NCBI RefSeq assembly: GCF_964204645.1
Contig: NC_134028.1
Span: 7,977,001-8,041,000 of the forward strand
Direction of reading: 5' to 3'
DNA: 64,000 bases
Origin: Tubulanus polymorphus
Taxonomy: Eukaryota; Nemertea; Palaeonemertea; Tubulaniformes; Tubulanidae
Within the stretch, counting starts at the first letter, position 1. Every line of letters begins with the position of its first letter. Below, in pieces: positions 44,402 to 59,949 of this stretch. Below the pieces are notes generated by a model that was not told where the DNA came from, did no database searches, and saw only the letters and a list, made by a program, of their open reading frames with translations. The translations under genes were made by a program, and so were the position numbers.

Positions 44402-47400
44402 ATGAATGTAGAATTACAACAGATGAGCAGGTCTTCGGTCCACAACAAAGTCGGCAGACAAATCGAAGAAAAAAGCCAAACAATCAAAGCGAAATCAACG
44501 GTTTCTCTTCAGAAAAAACTAAAAAATGTCCAAACTGCACCCGCCGGAGCGCCAACTTCTACCACTACTACGAAAGGAAAGAAATTGTCGAGCAATGGTA
44601 GCAGAACTACGCGTTCATCAGCTATTCGTAGTCAAACATCAGCTGGTACAGTTAAAACAACAAGGTACTGCATATGAAATTAAAAATATTTGCAAGATGT
44701 TCGCCTTATAGGCTAGCAGAGCTGCCATGCAGGAAAGAGTGATATCTGATATTCTGATACAACTTCAAATAGCCTATATAAAATCAGTGGCGGATCCAGG
44801 GGCATTTTGAGACTTGTACAAGTCCATCAAATCCATGTTTTCATAGGCCCATCATATTATATACGCTTACCACCACAGATTAGGTACCGGTAACTAGCTA
44901 GGCTTATACCAACTTATGGTTTGTGAAAATTTCTGATCGTAAATCGAAACCACAGACAGGTTACTGACTAGTGGTAGTATAATAATTAATATATCCAACC
45001 TGACTACGGTTCCAGTTAACAATCCGAGAGTACCCCCGTAATTGTTAGTACTCTATTTCAAGAGCTCAATTTATTCTAAAATTATCAAAGTATGCTATAA
45101 AAATCAAAACGGTACATTTTGAATTTTACAGACAGTCGAGCGCTAGAAGGCCGTCGTCTAATAAGAAGAAAATGGACTCACCGCTGCCGAGTGTGAACGG
45201 AGAAATTGACACCGATGATGACATATTATTCATAAACATTCCGAGTGAAAATGAAAAAACCGAAAATGATGAAAAACATTCGAGAAAACAGATTTCACCG
45301 GACGATATTGTAAGCAGTTTCCGCAGCGATTGTTTTCTGTCTCATCGCTGCTCTGATTCTGTAATTGAGAAAAGTTACACATGTGTACCGGTACTCTTTT
45401 CAGTTGAAAAATGCTCAAGAAACTAACCCGAAACGAGTGTATGAAATAATCCTTCACGCTGGAAATATTGATCGAATTTGCCGCTTAGAAACAGTAAGTG
45501 TTATATCCTAGAATTAACTCTGCCTGCCAAACCGTGCTGGTACAGTTGGCTTGTTTCTAAACTCCAATGATAATAGATGGCGAATCAATCGCACAACACC
45601 TTGTGCTACTGAAAGCAGATTACTGTCAAAAGCCTGAAAGGGCATATTTCCTGCAAAATACCCCCCCTCCTCGCACTGGTGTATCAATCGTTTCAAAAAT
45701 ACAGAAAATTTAAGCTTAATTTTGTAGTAATCAATTTTTCACATTAGCTGAATTTATTCAAAAGTAATTTATAGCATTAGGTTAGTAGAATATTGATATC
45801 CGCTGTGGTAGGAACAGGTATTCTATAAGGGCTCGCTGATTTTCAAATGGGTGGATGTAAAATGAAAGCCCTCTAAAACCTGTTGTGAAGAACTCTGCAA
45901 TCTGGAGTGCGGTTTATTGATGATCAGAAATTGTGATTAAGTAATGAATGGCTGAGGTGGATCAAGACAGCAGATCAATACCGGCATTTTTGGAAACTCT
46001 AGAGGATGCTCGATGGCGCCGGTGTAGCATTGTCATTATCATCTCAGCTTGTATCACGATTATCGTTTCAGTTTACATCATGTCGCGTGTTGGATCTTTC
46101 CTGTAACTACATCAAGAAAATGGAGAATTTAGAACAACTTAGTGATCTACGAGAATTGAAAGTTTACGACAATAAGATCGCACAATTAGAAAATCTTGAT
46201 TGGTAAGTTACTAATTGAATTTGACCTCACTTAATACAGGTCAGTTGATTCGTGATTTTGAACTGACTGGACTTTCTACACAGTCCATCCGTACGTCAAT
46301 GCATGTAAATTGTGATGTTTTGTTTTCATCCGGCGTTCTCATAAATCAGATTAATCTAAATAGAGCCCAAATAGGATGTACTTACTATCTGGGGCCTGAT
46401 AAAGCAAAAAAATCTTTAAAAAATTATCTTGTGAAATTCTTAAAAATATTTCTTGCGTACTGTTGGAATTTCAAAATTATGGGGGTAGTAAGTCTCAATA
46501 TAAAAATCCTGCTAAATTTCAAGATTTCGCAAACTGCTAATAATGTTATGCTTTAAATCCTTTTCAGTTTGAAGGAACTGTGCAACCTACAATTACAGCA
46601 TAATCTGATAAAGAATATTGGTACGTTATCTTCATTCCTTAACGCTGTGTATGAATAACCAGCTCCCTTTAAGTAAAGCTGCCTCCATAAACCCCTTATG
46701 ACATCGCCTGTCCCAATATGTGTATTGACACAGTCAAACATTGTCCTCTGGAAAGACTTAGCTACACAATTCATAAATAATTTTAAGTATATCTGCAATT
46801 TGCGATAATGTTTGCCAAACTGAAACAGGCCTTTGTTGTTTTGCCATTGTTCTATCATACTTTTGTAACACTTATTGTTTTATTTGCTCTGTTGGGCAAT
46901 GAGAAATTATTGAATATTGGCGGACACTCTTTTCCTAAAGAATCTATTCCTTACTTGATTTGGCAGCTTTAAATATTTCATATATTGTAGGTAAAGGATT
47001 AATGAATCTGAAAAAGTTGAAACAGTTGAGACTGGATTATAACAACTTGATTAAGATGGAACCCACCGAACTCGCCTCCTGTTCGATGATTACGTATTTA
47101 AACATCAGTCATAACAGACTGGATAATTTAGCGGTAAGTCCCATAGAAAATCATGGCCTAATCTTTGAAATGTTTGCTAACGGAGGATTAGATTATCGTA
47201 TTTGTCTTATTTTTAAGGCCGTTAATTGTTTGTCGAATCTAGAAGAACTTCACGCATCTGATAACAGAATAAGAGTGGTCACAGATTTAAAACGGTGTAA
47301 AAAGGTAAATCAACTTACTGACTGGTGTAGACTCAGGCTAATATCCGGTCAGTAAACTTCTATCGAGTTTGCCAAAATTTGATAGTTTTGGCAAATGCAG

Positions 47401-49769
47401 TAAACTTCAGCAAAAACTTCCATTTAGCCAAAATCTGAGTAGAAGATTGAAAATACAGTGGAACTGGCTTAATTTGGATTTTTCAATCCTGATTTTCACT
47501 TCCATTTAAGCTGGAACCATGTAAACTTTTATTCATAAATCAGATTTTACATAATTCGAAAAAAAAATCTGGGCAGCCGCTAGTAATCTGAATTAAGTGA
47601 GTAGAAAATTGTATACATTTGACTCTTTTTGATATACAGCTTCAAGAGTTGAATCTGTCCAGAAATAAGATCGCTGATATATCGGGTCTGAAAGACCTCC
47701 CAAAACTTATGGTAAAGTAAAATTTGTTTTTGTAATTTCTAATTTGTCTCATAGATGGCAGCGCATATCTCCACTGTGTTGTTTCTATCTCCAGGTGCTT
47801 GATGTTTCTCACAATCAACTATTCAATACAAAAACCGTAGGAAAATCTAAGTAAGTTCACTGAACGCTAATCGTATACATAAACCTAAAAAATCGGAAAA
47901 TCAAGAGTTTATCTAAGAATTAGGAAAAATATTATCTTTTTTTTCCAGAAATTTACACGAACTGAATATTTCTGACAACTTGCTGACAGAAATGGTTGTA
48001 TTGGCTCGTACTTGTCCGAATTTAGAAATCCTCAACGTCAAGAACAACAATTTACATTCGTTGGAAGATCTGGTAGGTCTGCAAGATTATTAAGATACAA
48101 CCCTTTTCAATTGAGCTCCTATTGGAGACTACTCTTTGCTGTATTATGTTTCTGTTATCGCAGAGACAGAGAAATTGTCAGAACTTGCAAATGCAGCAAT
48201 CTAAAGAAAAAGTAATTGAATGTATGTCTTGTTTGTATATTTTCAGGTCGAGCTGGAATCGTTGTCGGAACTAGTTGAGCTATTCATCAATGGCAATCCG
48301 TTTTGTCGGTCGGCTGATCAACAAAAATCCGTCCATGATTTCATCATCAAATTCATTCCTAACCTGGAAATATTAGACGGAGTAAGTATGCAATGAATGC
48401 ATCCAGAACGTTTATGGAATTTAGAATTTCTTGTCATTAATTCTTCTAGAAAATCTATACCGGTAGATCAATCTTTTTAATCAAACTAACGTTAGGGGTC
48501 GGTTTTATAGGCCAGAATAGTTGAACCTCATGACAACGGACTTCACAGGACTTTGAATTCTTATGTTTCATAGCTTATAGTTTGTTATATCCAGTTTGAA
48601 AATTTGTTCGGCTTGAGTGATATCCAAGTATGTTCATTAACCTGGGGGGTCTATAAAACTGGGCCAGGGGACTTGAAAATCTGTTCATTATGAAGAATAT
48701 TTCATTACCGTAATATATTCGTTACGATAAGAAGAATTTCTTACTACATCGGTTCGTTTTATCTGAATTCGTTTTTAGTGTAAAACAAGATTCTACATAA
48801 TTTTCAGGCTCATGTTAAACGGATTACGAGTAAAAGCGCGCCATTAATGAGACCTATGTCAGCGTCTACTGGTTGGTAGCATTGACTGATTTATATCACT
48901 TGTGAATTGATAACCGTTGATGTATGTCTATTTATGTAAGGTGTAAATATTTACTTTTAGTGGTGAGTTCTCGACAAGTTGAAACTCAAATCAAAAGCCT
49001 CCAGTGTGAAATATCAGCATTTGAATTCGATCTGTCCAAAAGGTAAATATGATAATAATAACAAGGTGGCCACTTAAGAAATGAGAGAATTTTCTTCTCT
49101 TAAAAAAGTTAGGGAATTTTGTAGAATTGCTAAAATCAAGAAAAAGTCAGGGAAACTTCATGAGATGTTTAGATTGCGCAAAAAATCAAACAGTTCCCGT
49201 GTTTTATTACATATTTAATTTGTATTAATTGTTTGGATACTTAGCAGATTGAGTCAGGGGAAACGACATGCATCTCAGGCAATAGTCTGGGAAAAGGAAA
49301 AGCTAGGCCCCCTTTTATTATGAAAGTGTCATAGGGGACTGCATGATGTCATCATCATTTTTTCATCTGTGTCTGTTTTCAGATTTGCATCATTACGATC
49401 GACGATGAACGATTTGCCAGAAGAATCGCGGACCGATCAACAAACGCCGGGAGGTGTTGCGCAGAGTAGACCTACATCTAGTCGACCTGTCAGTAGATGT
49501 AGCGCGTAAGTATCAAATAAAGGTTGACCAAAAAAATGCTAAAAAGCTTTGAAAAATTGTTGATGATAATCAAATCAAGGTTTTAATCAAGGTTTCAACC
49601 AGTTAGAATTATTTCTGATATGCTGTTGACATTTCCAATTCAAGCCAGCGAAATGCATTCTAAAGGCCAAGTTTGTTGAGGGGTTTGCGAGTCATAGACT
49701 TTTTACGAATTTTTCAGGAGATCGAGACTTCAGTTAGCAAAGGAATTTGCTGAGCATCAGGATTTATGA
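44402..49769 (+). CDS. SDS22-like leucine-rich-repeat protein (550 aa)
   Basis: Function unknown beyond protein-protein interaction. Exons: 44402-44664, 45132-45309, 45404-45493, 46072-46202, 46568-46620, 46991-47133, 47218-47304, 47640-47711, 47795-47850, 47949-48072, 48247-48381, 48808-48871, 48961-49042, 49383-49505, 49718-49769. All introns are GT/AG and the phases close. Residues 1 to about 165 are Lys/Ser/Thr-rich and disordered. Residues about 178-445 hold some ten SDS22-class repeats (LDLSCNYIKKMENLEQL, LKVYDNKIAQLENL, LNLSRNKIADISGLKDL, LNVKNNNLHSLEDL) ending in a cap (LFINGNPFC...FIPNLEILDG). Then comes a short coiled-coil-like stretch and a Ser/Arg-rich tail with SRPTSSRPVSRCS. SDS22-type proteins include PP1 regulators and ciliary proteins; I cannot name the orthologue. 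AATAAA at 49976-49981. Confidence 0.88.
47456..47611. mobile_element. Tc1/mariner-type MITE in LRR gene intron
   Basis: Flanked by TA (47454-47455, 47612-47613), starts CAGTGGAACTGGCTTAA and ends TTAAGTGAGTAGAAAATTG. Sister of the copy at 22083-22230 (shared interior: ctgggcag...taatctgaatta). It ends 26 bp from the acceptor of the exon at 47640. Confidence 0.7.
48500..48770. repeat. Degenerate MITE-like sequence in LRR gene intron
   Basis: Contains gttgaacctcatgacaacgg and, inverted, motifs like cgttacgataag, reminiscent of the mariner-type MITE at 33764-33918, plus several gttcgtt/gttcatta blocks. Termini are not clean. Confidence 0.3.
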
Positions 49770-49981
49770 GATCAGTTCTTCGCAGCGCTGACGTGTTAAT
49801 GATGAATACTGAACTGTGATTAGATGTGCAAGAATTCCGTCCTTTCTTTAAAAGCTTAAGTTATCCGTATCATTCTGTGTATTTTGATTTATCACATGGA
49901 AATAACTGATTTATTTCATTTTATGTATCGTTTATTGTATTTTCATGAGATGTTATGTATATTATAAAAAAGCGGAATAAA

Positions 49982-52900
49982 AACAAGCAAAAATATATTA
50001 TTTCAATTTCTCTTGCTTCCAGTTAACGATTAGTCTAGTACCCGTAAAAACGTATGGTATCCAGGACCCAGTTCCTCAGTTCTGAGTTAAATTTGACATT
50101 GAAAATGAACTGATTTCAACGCGAGTTAACTCTGAATTAAGCGATTAAACTTGGAAGGATTATCACCGAGGGTTGCTAGCATTCCGCTGATGATGTAGCT
50201 GCACGCGGTTTCACTACAAGTAAACAACAACATGAACTTATGTCCCTCAGTTCAGCTACCATACACAGCCACATACACCTGTAGACTCCTTCCTCCCTAC
50301 GTCCCACCTACTACGCTTTTCAGTTAGTTTTGAGCTCGAGGAATTTATCGGTTAGTACTACCGCGAGGCAACGATGCCGCTGCGATCGCCTACAGCACTT
50401 TTCCCGCCATAAATGGGGAGACTGGAGTTCTCAACACCCGACGAGAGAATGAGTAACAACAGCTCGGAAAGATCGGGGAGCTGATGAGTCCGTATCGATT
50501 CCGTTCTGATTAATACTAGAACGAAGAAGGCCTACTAGGCACTAGAAACTAGAGCTACATTGAATCCCACCACACCCAACGCTCTAGGTACGAGACTAGC
50601 CCGAAAAATTAATCGTCTTTTCAAAAGTTCATTTAAGATTATCTTAAAAATTGCACATAGTGGGTGTTTTCTTTTGTATAGCGAATATATAGCCATATAC
50701 ATTTAAGTATGAGAATCGTAAAATCTTTTAAAACAATTTTCGTCACTCAAGGCAGGCATTTTCAAAATTTTTTTTTCAAAATTTAGTGAAAATTCCAGGA
50801 ATATAGCCTACATATTTGTTTTTTCGAAATTGATATGGGTCTATAGAGTGACAATTCGTGGATAAATTCCCGCTGGAATTTCTGGACTGTAACTCTATGA
50901 TTGGGATTTGCGACAAAGTTTGTAGGTGTTTATTCCAAGTTTCTTTATCCCAAATAACGATCGGAACCTGTTTTCAAGATCCAACAAGCCGGCAAATGAA
51001 ATCACTGTATTCAAACGACGTAAAGCAAAACGAACAAACGAAAACTACGTAACTGCGACCCGCATTTCGCATGTTACGTGACCTCATTTCCATCGACATG
51101 CGCATGTACGTCTGAGAATTCACTCTCGTCTGCAAGTTTTCTTTGTACCGTCAGTATGTTCATTACGAGCCACCGTACGATACGGCCTAGTTCTACATCG
51201 GCTGCTGATGATGCTGCTATACCACCAGTACACAACCAGTACCCAATAGTATAGTCATATATACCAAATATGGTATCAAATGAGCGATTTACCGACGACA
51301 AGGAAGTTGAAATTTAATTGAATAATTGAAGATCTTTACTATGATAAAAACACCCGGAATCTATTGAGCGAAGAATACACATCCATCGGCATTTCGAGTC
51401 TTAGATTAAAGCGATGACATTACATTTTTCAAAATGCGACTCTCTTTCAGAATTCCCTCTGTCATAAGAGACGCGACACAAAATGTAACGCGGACACATG
51501 ATTGCTTGCTGGGCTTCCGCTTGAGGGGCACGGTTCAGAAAATTAGAGGAACAAAAATACGAGGATCAAAAAGTCTTGATCTGTCCTTTGATGATTAGGT
51601 TGACAATTTCCAGTTACTTCAACGAATCAAAGAGGTAGATATAGAATATGAAATAGACGCCACACCAAAGCAATTTATTTTAATGTTCTCTCCAAATTCT
51701 CCGTTAACTGGGTCTCGACTCACGGAATATAGGTAAAACACGTACATTTATTTCGCTTATGAGATTAATCCTAGTATACAAATGAATTTTGTGCTTTTCC
51801 CTAGAATATACGAAAATAAATACCCCAGAATATTCGAAAATAAGTAAATACCAAACAAATGATTTTTACGTAAAAATAGAAGGTAACAGGTTTTTTTGTG
51901 ACTCTGTGTCATCAGGAAGGGGCTTTTTCGAAAAGAGCACTCGACCATAAAAGAAGACCCCACCTGTATCCAAGCCTGGTTGCGCTGCTATACAGTCGAT
52001 GAAAACTTCTTTTCCGCACCAGATATCCAGATGAATGAAAAATGATTTTAAAGATACGCATGCAATCATCCTAGAATCAAAAGTTGCCAAACTAATAGAA
52101 ATATGTTTATATTATACATTTTAATATCCTGTTTGACACTTCTCACAAATACGGGCGCATTGAGGATGTCGGTTTTCTTATCTCTGTGCATCTATTACCT
52201 ACGTATTGGACCCTCCACGTCCACGCTTATTTCATAGATCAATCGTCACTGAAAATATTTAAAATTTATCGTATATCATTATCTATCGACGTTGTTTGTA
52301 AAATCTTCGTTTGCGATCGGAAAGCGCGCGAGGTTGAAATTCGCGTAGCATTCTTCATACAGCCGCACAACACAACTCTCTACACTCGCAGTGGAAAGCA
52401 TCCAAAGGGCCGTCTATCATACCATATCAGTACAAATATATCACCCACAACACAACTCACTCTTACTAGAACATAACAGTGAATGCTTGTAAATCATGAA
52501 TGGATTTTCGCATTTTCTCAATGAGAAAACTGTGCGCTATTAAATGTTTTTTGAAAGCATTACGTAACCGTTGGAATAATGACAGACGATAACTTCGGAC
52601 ACGGAGTAGAGCTGACTCATGTGGACTCGAATCCGTGAATGAACCGTGCCTGAAATTAATACGCGTAGAAATTACAACTTTCCAAAATGGGTAGCTTTAG
52701 TAATCATAGGCTACATAAATGAGAATAATCGATGACCTAGAGGTTTCACCGGGCTAAACGGTTCCACGGATTATAAATTCTTTCAAATACAAATACACAT
52801 ATTTAACAGTAACTAAACAAAACAAACTAAACGAAAGTACTGACTTTGCAAGTGCGTTTCCAGAGACACCCGATCCAAATAAAACAGTCCCGTAAGTTAA

Positions 52901-54118
52901 GCCTACAAAATTATCCTTTATTGAAAACTCATGATCTCATTGTCTTCTTTTTCGTTGGGTGAACTTCCGGAAGTCGGTTCATTTCCTCGAACAATGAACG
53001 CAATTTCAATCATCTGTTTTCACAACTAAGTTACGTAAGGCCATTTTTGCACAGAGCACATTGGAGCACGGATTTTTCCAAGAAAAAATTGGAAGGGGTA
53101 GGGTAAGAAATTTTTTAAGCGGTTCAAATGGAATGGACAAGATAAAAATTCAAAATCATCTTTTTTATTATATGAGTATTTCCCACATAAAACATCGGAA
53201 GGACTGCAGCGCGAAAAAACAAACGATTGTGCAAATTGATGAGATTGAAAATCAAGACGAACATAACTTTTACAAAATCAAGACAAAAATAATTTGTGAT
53301 TAAAACACGGTGGAAGACTATAAAAAGAATTTTTGATTTGATAATCTTAGCAGAATTCTGGGGGTGGGGTCGGGGTGGAACCGTGCTCCAGGTTATCAAA
53401 ATTAGCCGATCGTGAAACCATTGACTCTATCTAGAACGAAGTTCGTCGCTTCGCTTTTAGAGTCAATGGTGAGACTAAACCACGGACAGGTTACTGATTA
53501 AACCAGGCCATACTTTTTCAATTGAGATTTTTAATATCTCAATGCATTATTTTATCACCGGGATGGGCTAATTGAAAAATTCTACCCAGATGCATGTATT
53601 GAATCATATACATGTATTTGTAGTCGACCCCTATTGTAGAAAATGACATTATTCACAGTGCGATAATCCGTTTAGATGTCAATATATTCACAGTGCAATA
53701 ATCCGTTTAGATGGCCTATACTGACTAGTGACGTCAATATAATCTAACAAACCATTAAAGAGTGATTGACTTTAAGAAGTGAAAATAGCAATGTATCATA
53801 GTGCAGCCTTGTTGTGTTTACTTGCGTAGTGCTTGCATCTACAGGTTTTACGTAAGATTTTAAAAAGTTCAATGAAATCTTTGATTATTTGGTATGCAAA
53901 ATCGCGCCTTTTCAATGAAAAGTTCAGAATATTCGATCCGAAGAATCATCAATTCCTGTAACCAGGTCGCCTGGAGGCCCATATTCCGCATGATTAATCA
54001 TGAAATTGTGACGCATGCGTATCGGAAAGTTCGTCTGCTAACCTACAGCGCATCGTCGAACGCTCGCTAGAGCCTCCGTACGTTAGCGAGGGATGCTGCA
54101 AATCCGGTACTGGCGTTG
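49982..54118. other. Intergenic region between LRR gene and actin
   Basis: About 4.1 kb without a recognisable gene. Seen: an imperfect palindrome near 50080-50145, short non-homologous ORFs, a perfect 13-bp inverted repeat (53417-53429 / 53458-53470), and a 29-bp tandem duplication (53650-53713). The rest looks like ordinary AT-rich spacer. Confidence 0.5.
53417..53470. repeat. Perfect 13-bp inverted repeat (hairpin)
   Basis: ACCATTGACTCTA at 53417-53429 and its exact complement TAGAGTCAATGGT at 53458-53470. The 28-bp loop itself contains gaacgaagttcg and gtcgcttcgc mini-hairpins. Confidence 0.75.
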
Positions 54119-54165
54119 CCATATATGGGAGCCGTACGCGGCTGCGTTCGCGAAACAGTATAAAT
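54119..54165 (+). promoter_or_regulatory. Actin promoter: CArG box and TATA box
   Basis: CCATATATGG (54119-54128) is a perfect CArG/serum response element, the standard SRF site of animal actin promoters. TATAAAT follows at 54159-54165. A start about 30 bp on (near 54190) gives a 5'UTR of about 80 bp reaching the ATG at 54273 without an intron. Confidence 0.85.
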
Positions 54166-54242
54166 GCGTACGTGCGCCACAGACTCATCGCCATTTCCAC
54201 AAAGCAAGTAGCCGTGACTGCTAGAGCTCTTTTTTCTTGTGA

Positions 54243-56712
<2,470 letters not shown>

Positions 56713-57204
56713 GTTACAAAAATGCGATCAATTCAATACCATCACAGTCGACGCCACGCCCGCAAAGAAAACCACCGAACATTTATTTCGATCTAAGTGT
56801 TGAACTGATGCCCGCCGCTGCGTAGTTAAAATATGAACTATATCAACAAAGAATTATATACCATAGAAACACTTGATTAATGACGTCAACACTGCCGGAT
56901 TCACACTCTCAAATGGCAGCCGTTGTTTTGTGCGAAATTTTCGGTTTTTTATTCAGTTTTCAAATATTTCGGGTTTTATCAGTAGCCTATAGAGCAAGGA
57001 CTCCTATCGAAATAGAAATTGACTTAAACGAATTAAGAATATGTAAAACAACTTTCGATTTTTTGTAGTTTGTGCGCAGGTCCCTGTTCTGGGGCTACCG
57101 GTTGCCCTGGATAATTGGTGCTATAAAATCCGAATTAAATTGCTTTTGGATTCTCTTGTATTACGAACGGACTATATCCTAGAATGAATTATTATAATGG
57201 TTAA

Positions 57205-57210
57205 AATAAA
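57205..57210 (+). terminator. Actin poly(A) signal
   Basis: AATAAA followed by a T-rich stretch (attttgtaatttttgtt), about 490 bp after the actin stop codon. Confidence 0.6.
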
Positions 57211-57559
57211 ATTTTGTAATTTTTGTTACAATGAATTTAATAGTAATTATTTGTTTTGTATTTGATGAATATTATTTTCTGTACATTTTGAAGAAAAGAC
57301 AACAAACGGCGAAAATTACGAACGCCAAAAATCCAATTTGATTATCCAGTTTGATTCTTCGCATTTGATTGAATATTTGGAAATATTATGATAACGGTTT
57401 GTAATCGTAATATTCTGATATGTATGGAATATTCTTAGCACAATGATAGTTAATACGTATGCTATTTTCATCATTGTTCTAAGATTTATCCATCATCGAT
57501 ATTCATATTTTTCGGAGGACTCTGTTTCTGCGATTGTGGGAGGTATTTCTGTCGGAGTC

Positions 57560-57612
57560 GCAACAAAATCGAGATGGAGGATTCGAACCCCAGACAGTGA
57601 TTACAAGACTTT
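57560..57612 (-). repeat. tRNA-Thr-like 3' fragment
   Basis: The minus strand has GTCTTGTAATCA, resembling a tRNA-Thr(UGU) anticodon arm, then CTGGGGTTCGAATCCTCCAT with a perfect B box. The 5' half is absent. Likely tRNA-derived repeat debris. Confidence 0.35.
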
Positions 57613-57889
57613 ATGAGGACACGAAAAAGAGAGGAATCCCGAGGAACCATCATTTGTTTTACCTGAGCCTGTAAATTGACTGACGTAAACGTGCCTGACA
57701 GGATTCGACAAGGATGAAATGATGAAGAAATGACATATGCTAAATGAAATGAGATGCTAAAATATAGAATACATGCACACGTAGGCCTTCTATGCACTTC
57801 CATAAAAGCGCGGCAAACGCTTGTAAACCTTTAGTTCCACAATCCAACGAAAGATGGCAGGGTAGACGATGATTATGATTTAGAATTGG

Positions 57890-58378
57890 GTCTTATCTCT
57901 TGCCTGTAAATAAATTATCAAATCTTCCGTTAGATAGAAATGATAGATTATGTTCGGCTTGTAATGTTTTAGGTGATGAATTGCATTTTATTTTTAACTG
58001 CGACCTACTGAATGAAATCCGTGAAATTATTTTGAATCTGAATTCTTTTGGCAATCTTGATATTCTAAAAATCCTGCAATCCACCTTGCAAAATTCATTA
58101 AAAAAGGCTTAGATGTATATAGATCCCTCCAATAATTAGTATGTTGTAAATAGTGTATGTATATATTGTTAATAACTTTGTTATATTTTATCAAAACAAG
58201 TTTATACTTTCTGTTAATTGTAAATATTGTATACTTTGTATAGGTCTCCCTCCATGTACCATAGAAATGGTTGGAGTGTAAATGAAATCCTAAATCTCCC
58301 TAATAGCGGCCTCAGTAAAGGCGTGATGCTTTTACATCCTCTGCGAGGTAAAGCCAAACAAACAAACAAACAAACAAA
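57890..58378 (+). mobile_element. LINE 3' fragment with Cys/His motif and (CAAA)n tail
   Basis: A 69-codon frame (57900-58109) has RLCSACNVLGDELHFIFNCD, the C-x2-C...H-x4-C signature found at the C-terminus of many Jockey/CR1-type ORF2 proteins. It is followed by a 3'UTR with gtaccatagaaatggttgga and ends gaggtaaagccaaacaaac repeated. Truncated at the 5' end, no RT. Confidence 0.65.
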
Positions 58379-58584
58379 ACGAACGACTTTGCAAATGAAC
58401 AGAAGAGTATGACAGCAGGCGAAACTTCGTAAATTATACCATTACTATTACCATTATAGCAAAAGTCGAACACAATATATTTAAGGTATATTAAAATGGA
58501 ATACACTGTATAATTTTTGGGACGACATCCCAAAATTATGCGAGCGGTGGGGGAAGGGGGCTGTGCCCCAAAATAAGAATTAAC

Positions 58585-58750
58585 CCGGGCTCAGTTTTAC
58601 AGACTGGTATCCCCTCGGGGTAAACTCATTTAAAAATGAATCCAGTTAGCCTACAGAAGTGTTACGAGTCTGTAATGAGAATGGCGCTATATAAAAATAA
58701 ACATTATCATTATTATTATTATTATCAGAAGATAATACCAGTCTAAACTG
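58585..58750. mobile_element. MITE-like palindrome with TTA microsatellite
   Basis: Arms CTCAGTTTTACAGACTGGTA and TACCAGTCTAAACTGGGCC are inverse complements and match the TIR of the element at 3345-3457. The interior holds (ATT)n at 58705-58730. Confidence 0.55.
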
Positions 58751-59949
58751 GGCCGTGGGGTTTTCATTCGTGCATTAATAGAATATATAGATAAAATTAA
58801 AACGTTCAAGGCTTTCAAAATATACACGCTTACATACGTTCATGCTATGAATCAAATCTATACTAAAATACATGCAGTAGAAAAGATAAAGATTTTGATA
58901 GCGAAACAAAAATAAGCCGTTATTAAATCCAAATATGAGTATAGTTTTTTTAAGAATCTTTATCACAGCCAAAATATAACATGAACGTTGATATGTGAAA
59001 TATATATGATATAACAGATTTTATGTACAGATATCGAACCAAAGTATACATGTAGTATTTAAAGGGTATATAAGTTAATAACCAACAAGACATCTAAAAG
59101 TAACAACACAATATACATTTATGTGCACATATAACCATGATCTCACACACGTTTACGTTTACAAGAACCCGTTCTGTTAAAGCATACCCGTTGCCATATG
59201 TAAACCACTTTCAGGGGGTATTATAAGCCCCGTCTACACTTGCTTCATAGACCCGGGCTATGCATCTACGCTACGCTCGAAACACAGGTTCAATGAAGAG
59301 TTTACCGTAAAACCCACATTTTAGAAACGCTTTCCCCGCATTAAACCCGCGTTCGCATAAGCCTCTTTTTTTCTTGTGTAGACGGAAAGCCCGTGTCCAA
59401 TGGAGCGTAGCTTTACACGTAAACCTTTATAAGGCATTTTTTCAATTACTCGGAGTACGGATCCGCCTCCCAGAATTCTGCAAAAATTATCAAATTGAAA
59501 AAGAATTGTTTTAGTCCTCTGGAATTTCATCACGATATTTCAAAAAAAAAGAATTTTTTTTGTTATGTTAATAATTTTCAATGTAGTAACTTGTAAAGAT
59601 CATGTTCATTTCAATTTTCAACGATATTTTGTTATGTTAATGATTTTCAATGTAGTAACCTGTAAAGATCTTGTTCATTTCAATTTTCAATGATTTGCAA
59701 AAAGTTTTTTTTTGTTTCATTTCTCCAATCATTTGAAATAAAATTCCTCACAATTTTCACTCCTTTTTAATTCTACAGTCCCTCCGAGGTTTTATGCTGA
59801 AAATACTCGAACATAAAAACAATTTTCTCAATTTTTAGTTTTCCCTTCGCCCTCCCACTTTCGTCTTGTAAAAATCCGTTCTCCGAGTAATTAGCAAAAA
59901 GGCCTAACCAAGGACAAGTAAAGCAAAATTCTATCTAAATGAATTGCAT
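58751..59949. other. Spacer between LINE debris and the SRCR gene
   Basis: Contains a palindromic repeat at about 59225-59400 (gtctacac... and ...gtgtagac, probable MITE) and a tandem duplication at 59561-59697. The right part is the 3'UTR side of the SRCR gene. No gene seen. Confidence 0.4.
59561..59697 (+). repeat. 69-bp tandem duplication
   Basis: Copies at 59561-59628 and 59630-59697 share tgttatgttaat.attttcaa, tgtagtaac.tgtaaagatc and ttcatttcaattttca with about four differences. Confidence 0.8.

Noticed and set aside
50480-50530. Hammerhead-like core ctgatgagtccg ... gaacgaag
   Set aside because: The conserved CTGATGAG is present, but stem II does not close (no GGAC partner) and the 3' core reads CGAAG instead of CGAAAC; no cleavage-site stem seen.
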